A DNA stretch of 13,556 nt. Origin: CAJPST01 sp041795785 (GTDB lineage Bacteria > Pseudomonadota > Gammaproteobacteria > Enterobacterales > Pasteurellaceae). Both the position numbers and the translations under genes were made by a program. Where the stretch lies: the NCBI GenBank assembly GCA_041795785.1, contig JBHBXR010000097.1, positions 1 to 13,556 on the forward strand, read 5' to 3'. The notes under the pieces are model-generated. The model did no database searches. It was given only the letters and a program-made list of their open reading frames with translations, and was not told the origin of the DNA. Below, piece after piece: positions 1 through 6,675 of this stretch. The first letter of the stretch is position 1. Each line of letters begins with the position of its first letter.

Positions 1-1017
1 CGGTCCCATACCGTCAATGGTCGGTACGCCTAATGCCGCAAAGAAATTACCGTCCGACCCGCCGGGTGTGGATGCCCAATCCGCTTGAATACCCAAACGT
101 TGCTTGATTTTGTCCACTGCGGCGCAAAATTGCAGCCCTTTCTCACTTCTTGCCCAAGGCGGACGGGTTAAACCGCCGCTGACTTTAATGCGTACATTTT
201 CTTTAGTCACAGAATCATTTAAACCGTAAATAATATCGTTTAAACGCTTGGTTTCATCCAAATTGGTAAAACGGCAATCTACTTGAATTTTAACGTATTC
301 GGGTACCGTATTCGGTGTGGTTCCGCCTTCTACCGTACCGATATTGATGGTTGTGCCTTTATCGGGCGCCGCACTGTCCAACAGCATTTGTCCGATATGC
401 AAAAAAGCGTTAATGGCATTGGCGCCGTTTTGCGGATCTACCGCTGCATGAGCGGATTGTCCTAAAAATTCAATTACATACTTGGCAATGCCTTTGCGTT
501 CGTTAACAAAGTTACCGTTAATACGGGCGGATTCCAAGATCACCGCATAGTTGGTTTTTTTCGCTAACGCTTCCAGTAACGGACGGGAATAAATAGAACT
601 GATTTCTTCATCGGGATTAAACACAATACAAATTTTGGCATCGCCCAATTCGTTGTTTTCCGTCAGTTTTTTACAGGCATAAAAGGCTTGCAGCAAACCG
701 GGTTTCATATCGTATGCGCCCGGTCCGGTGATATGATTGCCTTCAATACGGAACGGTCTTTCTTTTGCCGTTCCCGCTTTAAACACCGTATCCATATGTC
801 CGGATAACACCACATCAAAAAAGTCGGCTTCCGTATTCATACAGATTAATGCGGAGCCGACTTTGTCATCCAAATGTTGTTCCTTGGTTATCCAACCGAT
901 TGAGTCGAACTTATCTTTAAGAAACGCCACTATTTTGGCTTTTCCTTCGGGATCATAACTATAAGAATCGATATTGACGATAGTTTCGAGATCCTTCAAA
1001 AAAGAATTTAACATCAT
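1..1017 (-). CDS. M20-family zinc metallopeptidase, carboxypeptidase G2-like (C-terminus cut off by window edge)
   Basis: A 339-codon open frame runs off the left edge, so the stop and the last part of the protein are missing. It reads as a two-zinc M20 hydrolase. The HxD motif (GHMDTVF) supplies H74 and D76, D103 sits in GAYDMKPG, E137-E138 in PDEE are the catalytic base and bridging ligand, and E162 follows in ILESAR. GQSAH (H190) marks the dimerisation lid domain. As I recall the carboxypeptidase G2 ligands, the spacings 74-103-138-162 are identical to theirs; the last expected histidine would fall just beyond the edge. There is no signal peptide, so it is probably cytoplasmic and cleaves a peptide or N-acyl amino acid. 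The substrate cannot be read from sequence. Two adjacent ATGs (1015-1017, 1012-1014) are possible starts; GAGG lies 5 or 8 bases upstream. It appears to be transcribed alone, from the gap before ftsP. Confidence 0.85.
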   Translation of the reverse strand, partial: MMLNSFLKDLETIVNIDSYSYDPEGKAKIVAFLKDKFDSIGWITKEQHLDDKVGSALICMNTEADFFDVVLSGHMDTVFKAGTAKERPFRIEGNHITGPGAYDMKPGLLQAFYACKKLTENNELGDAKICIVFNPDEEISSIYSRPLLEALAKKTNYAVILESARINGNFVNERKGIAKYVIEFLGQSAHAAVDPQNGANAINAFLHIGQMLLDSAAPDKGTTINIGTVEGGTTPNTVPEYVKIQVDCRFTNLDETKRLNDIIYGLNDSVTKENVRIKVSGGLTRPPWARSEKGLQFCAAVDKIKQRLGIQADWASTPGGSDGNFFAALGVPTIDGMGP

Positions 1018-1040
1018 AACTACCTCGCTGAGTTCTAAAT

Positions 1041-1069
1041 AATATCTTGATATGACACAATAAGATCAA
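1041..1069 (-). promoter_or_regulatory. candidate promoter of the M20 peptidase gene
   Basis: On the minus strand TTGATC (1064-1069) and GATATT (1041-1046) are separated by 17 bases, each matching four of six sigma-70 consensus positions. Transcription would start near 1034, giving a leader of about 17 bases. The 244-base gap 1018-1261 is AT-rich, as expected of a promoter region. No hairpin terminator for the upstream ftsP gene is visible in it, so some read-through from plsC-ftsP is possible. Confidence 0.35.
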
Positions 1070-1146
1070 AACCACAACACAATTAAGGTTTTCATCTGAT
1101 TAAGAAATTTACACAGAAAAAAGCGTAGGTCAATTTTATTTGTGAA

Positions 1147-1168
1147 GTTTGCGATCGGGATCACAAGA
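1147..1168. promoter_or_regulatory. possible CRP-binding site in the ftsP/M20 peptidase gap
   Basis: TGCGA (1150-1154), six bases, then TCACA (1161-1165) matches the CRP consensus TGTGA-N6-TCACA at nine of ten core positions. The C in the left half is the feature of the Sxy-dependent CRP-S sites of H. influenzae competence genes, but the right half is of the ordinary type. It lies about 123 bases above the best candidate promoter of the M20 gene, too far for the usual activating positions, so it would need another start point. Confidence 0.25.
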
Positions 1169-1261
1169 TTTTGATGTATTTGAACTTTAGGGTATGGAAT
1201 GAAGTTAAGAAGAGCAAAATATCCAATAAATAAAAATTGCTGAATAACCGGCTTTATATGC

Positions 1262-2662
1262 TTATTGCACCACAATTAAGCCGATAGCGCCTTTATCCGC
1301 CAGCATTAAATCCGACGAGCCGAAAATAAAGGGTTGCATATTGGAGGATAAATTATCGAATTTGACCAGCAACCGAACCGTACCGTTCACCCAAACCGTA
1401 TCTTTCCAAACCAATTCGCTGTCTTCGCTCATTTGAGCATTGACGCTTTCAACAATAAATTTGGCACCCTGAATACGAAAACCCGTCGGTTCGCTTGTGC
1501 GGACAATCCAACGTTCGGTAGAACCTAATTTGGCATTAACGTCAATACGGCGCGGATCAAAACGCTTTTGGTTGATCATCGCGTTAATGGTGTCCAATTC
1601 AAAAGTACGTTCCTGCGTAACGGTTTTCGGCGGTTGTGCGCTATTGGCAAATTGAGCGTCCGGTTTATTATTGAATGCCGATTGTAAACCCTGCGGGCGC
1701 AATTCCAACACAGTGTTATCTAACAGTTGGTTATCCGAGTCAAAAAACAGCGCGACTTTATCCATAAAACCGCGTTTTTCGCCGGCGATTAAAGTAACTT
1801 TTTCTCCTTCGTTCAGATCAATCAGCAACTCGACCCGTTCTCCCGTCCCGATAAACAGACTTTTCACTTTTTTACTTTGCGGCAAAAAGCCCTGATCTTG
1901 CGCGATAATCAACATATCTCTGCCATCATCCAAGCGTAACTCAAAAGGGCGCGAAACGGAGGCGTTCAAAATGCGCAGACGCACCCAACCGCGTTGAACG
2001 TCAAAATAAGGCGCTTCCTGACCGTTGACAAACAAACGGTTACCGAAAAAGTGCGGTTCGTTTTGGTGGAATAATTGCGTGCCTTCGCTGTTGAGCTGTA
2101 AATCCTGTAGGATTAACGGAATATCGTTTACGCCGTATTTCTGCGGAAGCTGCGCCTTACGGCTGTCGTCATCTTCTACAATCCATAAACCGACCAGTCC
2201 GCGATAGGTTTGGTAAGCGGAATTGGCGAGGGTGCAAGCGTGATAATAGCAGGTGGCGGCGGGTTGGGTAATAGGCACAATCGGCGACCAGCTTTCGCCG
2301 CTTTTGAAATAACGGGCAATGCCGCCCATCAATTCACTGGCGATTTGTAATCCCTGAATATTCATGGAAACGGCTTGCGACAGATTATTGCGATAACTTA
2401 ATTTGACGAAATCGCCTTTTTTCACCTTAACCGTCGGACCTAAATACTGACCGTTAAATCCCCAAACCTCCGTTAAAGTATTATCCGACAGGCTGACTTG
2501 CGTACTTTCCATTCCCAGTAACACCGGTTTACCGCGTCGACTTTCGATTAACGGCGGAATTTTTAACGGCTGACGCTCCGCTGCCAATAAAGGCGCAGGC
2601 ATTGCCGCAAGTGCGGTCGAAATTAACGTTGTTTTACAAAACAGTCGGCGTGAGCGGTTCAT
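1262..2662 (-). CDS. ftsP: FtsP (SufI): Tat-exported, copper-less multicopper-oxidase-fold cell division protein
   Basis: Codes for 466 residues, against about 470 in E. coli FtsP/SufI, a periplasmic protein that stabilises the divisome under stress. The start was set at 2662, not at the longer frame beginning at 2740. The N-terminus then opens with a twin-arginine signal (SRRLFCK, residues 4-10), a hydrophobic stretch and an AxA-type cleavage region near residues 26-28. AGGCAGG lies 8 bases upstream. The body is cupredoxin-like, but the copper ligands are eroded: the segment matching the HPHT box of true oxidases reads CYYHACT, and the C-terminal HCHxxxH box is absent (FGSSDLM instead). This fits FtsP rather than CueO. 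It starts 14 bases after the plsC stop, the same pairing as in E. coli, so the two are probably cotranscribed. Confidence 0.92.
   Translation of the reverse strand: MNRSRRLFCKTTLISTALAAMPAPLLAAERQPLKIPPLIESRRGKPVLLGMESTQVSLSDNTLTEVWGFNGQYLGPTVKVKKGDFVKLSYRNNLSQAVSMNIQGLQIASELMGGIARYFKSGESWSPIVPITQPAATCYYHACTLANSAYQTYRGLVGLWIVEDDDSRKAQLPQKYGVNDIPLILQDLQLNSEGTQLFHQNEPHFFGNRLFVNGQEAPYFDVQRGWVRLRILNASVSRPFELRLDDGRDMLIIAQDQGFLPQSKKVKSLFIGTGERVELLIDLNEGEKVTLIAGEKRGFMDKVALFFDSDNQLLDNTVLELRPQGLQSAFNNKPDAQFANSAQPPKTVTQERTFELDTINAMINQKRFDPRRIDVNAKLGSTERWIVRTSEPTGFRIQGAKFIVESVNAQMSEDSELVWKDTVWVNGTVRLLVKFDNLSSNMQPFIFGSSDLMLADKGAIGLIVVQ
2049..2057 (+). repeat. DNA uptake sequence core (Hin type) inside ftsP
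   Basis: An exact AAGTGCGGT followed by a T-rich stretch, the usual uptake-sequence tail. It lies in ftsP coding sequence with no inverted partner nearby. Confidence 0.85.
2609..2617 (+). repeat. DNA uptake sequence core (Hin type) in the FtsP signal-peptide region
   Basis: An exact AAGTGCGGT followed by CGAAATT. On the coding strand it encodes the Thr-Ala-Leu run of the Tat signal peptide's hydrophobic segment, which tolerates such an insertion. Confidence 0.85.
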
Positions 2663-2676
2663 GGAATGTGCCTGCC

Positions 2677-3399
2677 TTATTTTCCTTGAGCGATCTCCGC
2701 ATCTAATTCGGCGATGCGCGTCGCCATTAATTGATGACAATATTCCGCCAGTTCACGTACATTGTCTTTGCTGTAAGCGGAGGTATCCACCGGCGGTAAT
2801 ATTTCACAGATTACCTTGCCGTTATCCCAACGGTTCAGATCAATTTGATTGTGCGTAGTCGAACAAACCACCGGCACTATCGGCACACCGGCGGCAATCG
2901 CCGCATAGAAGGCGCCGGTTTTAAACGGTAATAGACCCCGTCCGCGACTGCGCGTGCCTTCCGGAAACATCCAAACGGACAGATCGTCATCGTTAATACG
3001 GCGCGCTAATTCCGTCATCGTGCTGTGCGCTTTGCTGCGATTATCGCGATCAAGAAAAATATTACCGGTGATCCAATACACAATCCCGAAAAACGGCACC
3101 CAAATCAAACTTTTCTTACCCACGCTGACCGTGCGCGGCATCACCATATAAGAAATGGTCACCATATCGTAGTTATTCTGATGATTACCGATATAAATGC
3201 AGCGTCCCACTTTATCCGCACCGGGCGCAAAGCGGTGTTCCACCTGCAAACCGAACAGCGGATATAAGCGTCCGAACCAACGCGCCACTACGCTGACGTT
3301 ATTCGGATTTCGAAAACGAACGCAAGAATAAAGCGTACCCAACGTACTGATCACAATACAACAAAGAATAACGACAATCGCTCTGAGTAATTTCAACAT
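2677..3399 (-). CDS. plsC: 1-acyl-sn-glycerol-3-phosphate acyltransferase
   Basis: 240 residues, close to the roughly 245 of E. coli PlsC. The enzyme adds the second acyl chain to lysophosphatidate to make phosphatidic acid, the precursor of all membrane phospholipids. The hydrophobic N-terminus (about residues 4-24) anchors it in the inner membrane. Catalytic motif I is NHQNNYD (72-78), with H73 and D78 as the HX4D pair; motif III is FPEGTR (145-150), binding the glycerol-phosphate; GVPIVPVV further on matches motif IV. AAGG lies upstream of the ATG at 3399. It leads a two-gene unit with ftsP. In E. coli the same pair follows parC; here the upstream neighbour is the divergent lpxH, so plsC should have its own promoter. 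Confidence 0.95.
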   Translation of the reverse strand: MLKLLRAIVVILCCIVISTLGTLYSCVRFRNPNNVSVVARWFGRLYPLFGLQVEHRFAPGADKVGRCIYIGNHQNNYDMVTISYMVMPRTVSVGKKSLIWVPFFGIVYWITGNIFLDRDNRSKAHSTMTELARRINDDDLSVWMFPEGTRSRGRGLLPFKTGAFYAAIAAGVPIVPVVCSTTHNQIDLNRWDNGKVICEILPPVDTSAYSKDNVRELAEYCHQLMATRIAELDAEIAQGK

Positions 3400-3427
3400 A
3401 ATTTATAACCTTGGGAAAATTTGCTAA

Positions 3428-3433
3428 AGTATA
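3428..3433 (-). promoter_or_regulatory. candidate -10 element for plsC-ftsP
   Basis: TATACT on the minus strand matches five of six consensus -10 positions. Transcription would begin near 3421, about 22 bases before the plsC start. The -35 position is poor. Only 66 bases separate plsC and lpxH, so the two divergent promoters must overlap or abut. Confidence 0.4.
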
Positions 3434-3449
3434 GCGAAAATAGCATTCT

Positions 3450-3467
3450 ATGGGTAGAAACTACCAT
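3450..3467 (+). other. small hairpin enclosing the lpxH start codon
   Basis: GGTAG (3453-3457) and CTACC (3461-3465) pair across an AAA loop. Two further pairs (A3450-T3467, T3451-A3466, with G3452 bulged) take in the A and U of the lpxH AUG. No AGGA-type ribosome binding site is seen before this start; the nearest purine run is the GGG at 3452-3454, itself partly in the stem. Confidence 0.4.
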
Positions 3468-4170
3468 GAAAAAAACTTATTTTATCGCTGATTTACACCT
3501 CAGTGAAAACCGCCCGCAGCTAACCCGATTATTCGTCGATTTTATGCAAAATCAAGCGCCGCAGGGTGAGGCATTGTATATTTTGGGCGACCTGTTTGAT
3601 TTTTGGATCGGCGACGATGAAACCTCTCCGCTGATTGACTTGGTGCAAGAGCAAATCCACCGCCTGAGCGAACGGCAGATTCCCTGTTATTTTATTCACG
3701 GCAACCGCGATTTTCTGCTTGGTAAAACATTTGCCCAACGTTGCGGCTTGCAATTGTTGCCCGATTATCAGCGCATTGATTTATACGGAACGCCCACCCT
3801 GATTTGCCACGGCGATACGCTTTGCACCGACGATGTAAAGTACCAACAATTTCGTAAAAAAGTCCGGCAAAAATGGCGTCAACGCCTGTTTCTATGGCTG
3901 CCGTTAAAAGTGCGGTTAAAAATTGCCGAGAAAATTCGCGCTCAAAGTCGTGCCGATAAACAATATAAAGCGGCGGAAATTATGGATGTGAATCACGCCG
4001 CTGTGTTGCAAACCATGGAGCAATTCAAGGTTACCCGTTTAATCCACGGTCATACTCACCGACAAGATATCCATCAAATTCCGCCGCATTTTGAACGCAT
4101 TGTCTTAGGCGATTGGGGAGAGACGGCTTCCGTTTTGGCGGTGACGGAAACGGGATGTGAATTTATTTAA
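3466..4170 (+). CDS. lpxH: UDP-2,3-diacylglucosamine diphosphatase LpxH
   Basis: 234 residues, against about 240 in E. coli. LpxH hydrolyses UDP-2,3-diacylglucosamine to lipid X and UMP, the fourth step of the Raetz lipid A pathway, at the cytoplasmic face of the inner membrane. The calcineurin-like metal site is complete: D9 and H11 (ADLHLSE), D42 (LGDLFDFWIGDD), N80 and R81 (HGNRD), H115 (CHGD), and H194-G-H196 (IHGHTH). The insertion rich in Arg/Lys (about 130-165) is the helical cap that holds the acyl chains. The frame is open from a TTG at 3421, but the ATG at 3466 gives the family N-terminus (MKKTYFIADLHL). It diverges from plsC; the next gene, xylR, is convergent. Confidence 0.95.
   Translation: MKKTYFIADLHLSENRPQLTRLFVDFMQNQAPQGEALYILGDLFDFWIGDDETSPLIDLVQEQIHRLSERQIPCYFIHGNRDFLLGKTFAQRCGLQLLPDYQRIDLYGTPTLICHGDTLCTDDVKYQQFRKKVRQKWRQRLFLWLPLKVRLKIAEKIRAQSRADKQYKAAEIMDVNHAAVLQTMEQFKVTRLIHGHTHRQDIHQIPPHFERIVLGDWGETASVLAVTETGCEFI
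3908..3916 (+). repeat. DNA uptake sequence core (Hin type) inside lpxH
   Basis: An exact AAGTGCGGT followed by TAAAAATT, a good match to the extended uptake motif with its AT-rich tail. It encodes the Lys-Val-Arg-Leu stretch in the cap region of LpxH. Confidence 0.85.
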
Positions 4171-4194
4171 ACGATTAAAACGACGAAATTTTTG

Positions 4195-4203
4195 ACCGCA
4201 CTT
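4195..4203 (-). repeat. DNA uptake sequence core (Hin type) in the lpxH/xylR gap
   Basis: ACCGCACTT on the plus strand, i.e. AAGTGCGGT followed by CAAAAATTT on the minus strand: a near-ideal extended uptake sequence. It fills the 44-base gap between the convergent lpxH and xylR genes. It is single, and I see no hairpin terminator here for either gene. Confidence 0.85.
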
Positions 4204-4214
4204 TTAGCGAAAAC

Positions 4215-5390
4215 CTAATTTCGCCCCATCTCCCGAAACTCTTTCGGTGTCTGATTATATTCTTTTCGGAATACGGCGTAGAAATACTGCAATGACGGAT
4301 AGCCGCACACTTCGGCGATTTCCTGAATGGATATATCGGTGAAACGCAGCATATATTTCGCCCGTTCCAGTTTTTCTTCGTGGATCACCTGATGAATGGT
4401 TTTGTTCATTTCCTCTTTAAAACGCTGTTCCAAATTGGAACGCGAAATCCGTAAGTGATCCAACACCTGTTCGGTTTTAATGCCTTGGCAGGCGCGATGA
4501 CGAATGTAGTGCATCGCCTGAATCACGAAAGGATCCTGCAACGAGCGGTAATCCGTCGAGCTGCGTTGTTCCACTTTCAGCGGCGGAATCAAAATCGGCG
4601 TATGGCTGACTTTTTGTCCGTTGAGCAGATAATGCAGCATTTTGGCCGCCTGATAACCGATTTGCTTGGTGCCTTGCACCACCGATGACAGCGAAACCCG
4701 CGACAAATATTGAATCAGTTCTTCGTTATCAATGCCGATCACGCAAAGCTGTTCGGGTACGGCGATTTTGAGATATTCGCAGGCTTGCAGCAAATGTCTG
4801 GCGCGCGCATCCGTCACCGCAATAATACCGGTATGTTGCGGCAACGTTTGCAGCCACTCGCCTAACTTGGCTTGAGCATCACGCCAGTTGGCGGAATGAA
4901 TTTTGTCGCCTAAATAGACCGCACTTTGATGTTCGTATTTGCGCATTAAACTGACGAAGGCATCACGCCGTTCGTTCGCCCAATGCCGCTCGTTATCCGT
5001 GGGCAAACCGTAAAACGCAAACTGGTTAATGCCTTTTTGCTTTAAATGTAAAAATGCGCTTTCCACCAACGCATAATTATCCGTCGCCACATAAGGATAA
5101 TCGGGATAATAAGCGGGATTTTGATAAGAACCGCCCACTGCAATAATGGGCACCTTGACATTTTGTAACAATTCGACGGTTTCCGGATCGTCAAAATCGG
5201 CAATAATGCCGTCAATCGACAGGCTCTCGATGGTGTCGCGATGATAAACGAAATCGTCTTCCACAAAAATATCCCAAGTGGATTGCGAGACCTGCAAATA
5301 CTGTCCGACACCTTCCACCACTCCCCGATCATAGACTTTATTCGCGTTAAATAACAATGCGATACGGTAATATTTTTGCTCGTGAGTCAT
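4215..5390 (-). CDS. xylR: XylR, xylose-responsive AraC-type activator
   Basis: 391 residues, against 392 in E. coli XylR, with closely similar sequence throughout. The first roughly 280 residues form a LacI/periplasmic-binding-protein-like domain that senses D-xylose (YRIALLFNANKVYDRG at the start; GIIAVTDARARH and CVIGIDNEEL as landmarks). Residues about 290-391 are the AraC DNA-binding domain, with one helix-turn-helix near 304-331 and the second in SIQEIAEVCGYPSLQYFY from residue 354. Start choice: an in-frame ATG at 5403-5405 lacks a ribosome site, whereas ATG 5388-5390 has AAGGA seven bases upstream and gives the expected length. With xylose bound it should activate the divergent xylFGH and xylAB operons. 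It is separated from xylH by a terminator and has its own promoter. Confidence 0.96.
   Translation of the reverse strand: MTHEQKYYRIALLFNANKVYDRGVVEGVGQYLQVSQSTWDIFVEDDFVYHRDTIESLSIDGIIADFDDPETVELLQNVKVPIIAVGGSYQNPAYYPDYPYVATDNYALVESAFLHLKQKGINQFAFYGLPTDNERHWANERRDAFVSLMRKYEHQSAVYLGDKIHSANWRDAQAKLGEWLQTLPQHTGIIAVTDARARHLLQACEYLKIAVPEQLCVIGIDNEELIQYLSRVSLSSVVQGTKQIGYQAAKMLHYLLNGQKVSHTPILIPPLKVEQRSSTDYRSLQDPFVIQAMHYIRHRACQGIKTEQVLDHLRISRSNLEQRFKEEMNKTIHQVIHEEKLERAKYMLRFTDISIQEIAEVCGYPSLQYFYAVFRKEYNQTPKEFREMGRN
4918..4926 (-). repeat. DNA uptake sequence core (Hin type) inside xylR
   Basis: An exact core on the minus strand, in the coding direction of xylR, encoding Gln-Ser-Ala-Val in the sensor domain; the same codons arise from the copy inside xylB. 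Confidence 0.85.
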
Positions 5391-5419
5391 TGTGCATTCC
5401 TTCATTACAAACTGCGTTT

Positions 5420-5448
5420 AAGATACACAAATAATCAAAAAGAGGAAA
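5420..5448 (-). promoter_or_regulatory. candidate xylR promoter
   Basis: TATCTT (5420-5425) on the minus strand is a fair -10 element; the -35 position 17 bases upstream, TTTCCT (5443-5448), is weak. The start would be near 5413, leaving a leader of about 22 bases to the xylR ATG. A weak -35 with a CRP-like site about 60 bases upstream suggests an activator-assisted promoter. Confidence 0.4.
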
Positions 5449-5457
5449 CGCTTTCTT
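5443..5457. promoter_or_regulatory. imperfect palindrome over the xylR -35 region
   Basis: AGGAAACGCTTTCTT pairs AGGAAA with TTTCTT around a central CGC, with one mismatch. It resembles operators of LacI-family regulators in general form and covers the putative -35 of xylR. No cognate protein can be named. Confidence 0.25.
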
Positions 5458-5461
5458 CTCA

Positions 5462-5483
5462 GGATGTGATTCGGCTCAAAAAA
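5462..5483. promoter_or_regulatory. candidate CRP site upstream of xylR
   Basis: TGTGA (5465-5469), six bases, TCAAA (5476-5480) matches nine of ten core CRP positions. Its centre (5472.5) is about 59.5 bases upstream of the start predicted for xylR, close to the -61.5 typical of class I CRP activation. It lies between the xylH terminator and xylR, so it can serve only xylR. Confidence 0.45.
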
Positions 5484-5485
5484 TT

Positions 5486-5512
5486 ACCGCACTTTCGGCT
5501 GAAAAGTGCGGT
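5486..5512 (-). terminator. xylFGH terminator made of an inverted uptake-sequence pair
   Basis: ACCGCACTTT (5486-5495) and AAAGTGCGGT (5503-5512) form a perfect 10-bp stem with a 7-base loop. In the minus-strand transcript the stem is followed by AATTTTTTG, a proper U-tract, 33 bases after the xylH stop. The plus strand also has a T-run after the stem, so it could work both ways. Each arm is an exact DNA uptake core, the well-known dual use of uptake sequences in Pasteurellaceae. Confidence 0.88.
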
Positions 5513-5544
5513 CGTTTTTAAGGGTGTTTTTTAACGGAGATCGA

Positions 5545-6672
5545 TTACATTTTTTTCTTGCTCATGGTATCCATCCAAACGGCGAGTAATAAAATGGAAC
5601 CCTTGACGATGTACTGCCAGAAGGTCGGCACGTCCAGCATACTCATGCCGTTGTCCAATAAGGCGATAATTAACGCGCCGATTACCACGCCGTACACGCT
5701 GCCGATACCACCCGCCAAACTGGCGCCGCCGATCACGCAGGCGGCGATGGCATCCAACTCCGCATTTTGTCCGGCGGAAGGCGCGCCGGCACCTAAGCGG
5801 GCGCTTAAAATCAGTCCTGCAATCGCCACCATTAAGCCGTTAATGGCGAAGATCATTAATTTGACTTTTTCCACATTGATACCGGATAAGCGCGCTGCGT
5901 CAATATTACCGCCGATGGCGTAAATATGGCGTCCGAAAGCGGTTTTACGCGCAATAAACATCCCGATGACGGCTAAAATCGCCAAGATCAATACCGGAAA
6001 CGGAATGCCGCGATAATCGTTCAGTAAATAAATTGCGCCTAACACGCAGACGGCAAAAATGCCGTATTTCATTGTTTCCTGCGTCACGGCAGGCACGTTC
6101 AGATTAAGGTTTTGTCGTGCTTTACGCTGATACGCGCCCCACATCACAAAGCATAACACGGCGATTACCCCTAAAATCATTCCCGTTACGTCAGACAAAT
6201 ATCCCTGACCGATTAACGTCATCTCGTTGCTGATCGGAGAAACCGTGGTACCGTTGGTTAAACCGATGAGAATCCCGCGAAACGCCAGCATTCCCGCCAA
6301 GGTTACAATAAAGGAAGGAACTTTACGATAAGCCACCCACCAACCGTTCCAAGTGCCGAGTAATAATCCCAACAGCAAGGTGACAATAATGGTCAGCGGC
6401 AACGGCCAGCCGTACCACACGTTAGTGATGGCGGCAAAACCGCCGAGCAAGCCCATTAACGAACCGACGGATAAATCGATTTCGGCGGAAATAATCACAA
6501 ACACCATACCGATTGCCAAGATCCCGGTGATCGCGGTTTGACGCAGTAAGTTGGAAATATTTCTTGCGCTCAAATAAGCCCCGTCGGTTGCGAAAAAGAA
6601 AAATGCCATAATCACCACAATCGCAATCAACATAATATAAACTTGTAAATTAATTGATTTTAACTTAGACAT
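5545..6672 (-). CDS. xylH: D-xylose ABC transporter permease
   Basis: 375 residues, slightly shorter than E. coli XylH (about 393). It is a strongly hydrophobic polytopic protein of roughly ten membrane segments of the ribose/xylose permease family, forming the membrane channel of the XylFGH importer. The family signature EIDLSVGS is at residues 64-71, and the late GGASLAGGIGSVYG loop is the cytoplasmic region expected to contact the ATPase. The ATG lies three bases after the xylG stop, and its ribosome site AAGGAG is formed by the last two xylG codons, so translation is coupled. It is the last gene of the operon, followed by the uptake-pair terminator. Confidence 0.96.
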   Translation of the reverse strand: MSKLKSINLQVYIMLIAIVVIMAFFFFATDGAYLSARNISNLLRQTAITGILAIGMVFVIISAEIDLSVGSLMGLLGGFAAITNVWYGWPLPLTIIVTLLLGLLLGTWNGWWVAYRKVPSFIVTLAGMLAFRGILIGLTNGTTVSPISNEMTLIGQGYLSDVTGMILGVIAVLCFVMWGAYQRKARQNLNLNVPAVTQETMKYGIFAVCVLGAIYLLNDYRGIPFPVLILAILAVIGMFIARKTAFGRHIYAIGGNIDAARLSGINVEKVKLMIFAINGLMVAIAGLILSARLGAGAPSAGQNAELDAIAACVIGGASLAGGIGSVYGVVIGALIIALLDNGMSMLDVPTFWQYIVKGSILLLAVWMDTMSKKKM

Positions 6673-6675
6673 AAA

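Noticed and set aside
294..301. Missing Walker A lysine in the second ATPase domain of XylG (residue numbers given) as a sign of a broken gene
   Set aside because: Degenerate second Walker A sites are normal in the RbsA/XylG family.
1141..1165. TGTGA at 1141-1145 with TCACA at 1161-1165 as a CRP site
   Set aside because: The spacing is 15 bases rather than six; the TGCGA at 1150 is the only half with correct spacing.
1066..1275. A 69-codon minus-strand open frame in the gap after ftsP, overlapping its 3' end
   Set aside because: No ribosome site, no recognisable family, AT-rich and occupying the likely promoter region of the M20 gene; best explained as chance.
1262..2662. Copper oxidase activity for the FtsP gene
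   Set aside because: The His clusters needed to bind copper are replaced, as in known FtsP/SufI proteins.
2663..2740. Longer FtsP start at 2740
   Set aside because: It would place 26 charged residues before the twin-arginine signal peptide and overlap plsC; ATG 2662 has the ribosome site and the correct signal.
4171..4214. A terminator between convergent lpxH and xylR
   Set aside because: The single uptake sequence there has no inverted partner and I find no stem; the genes may end by other means.
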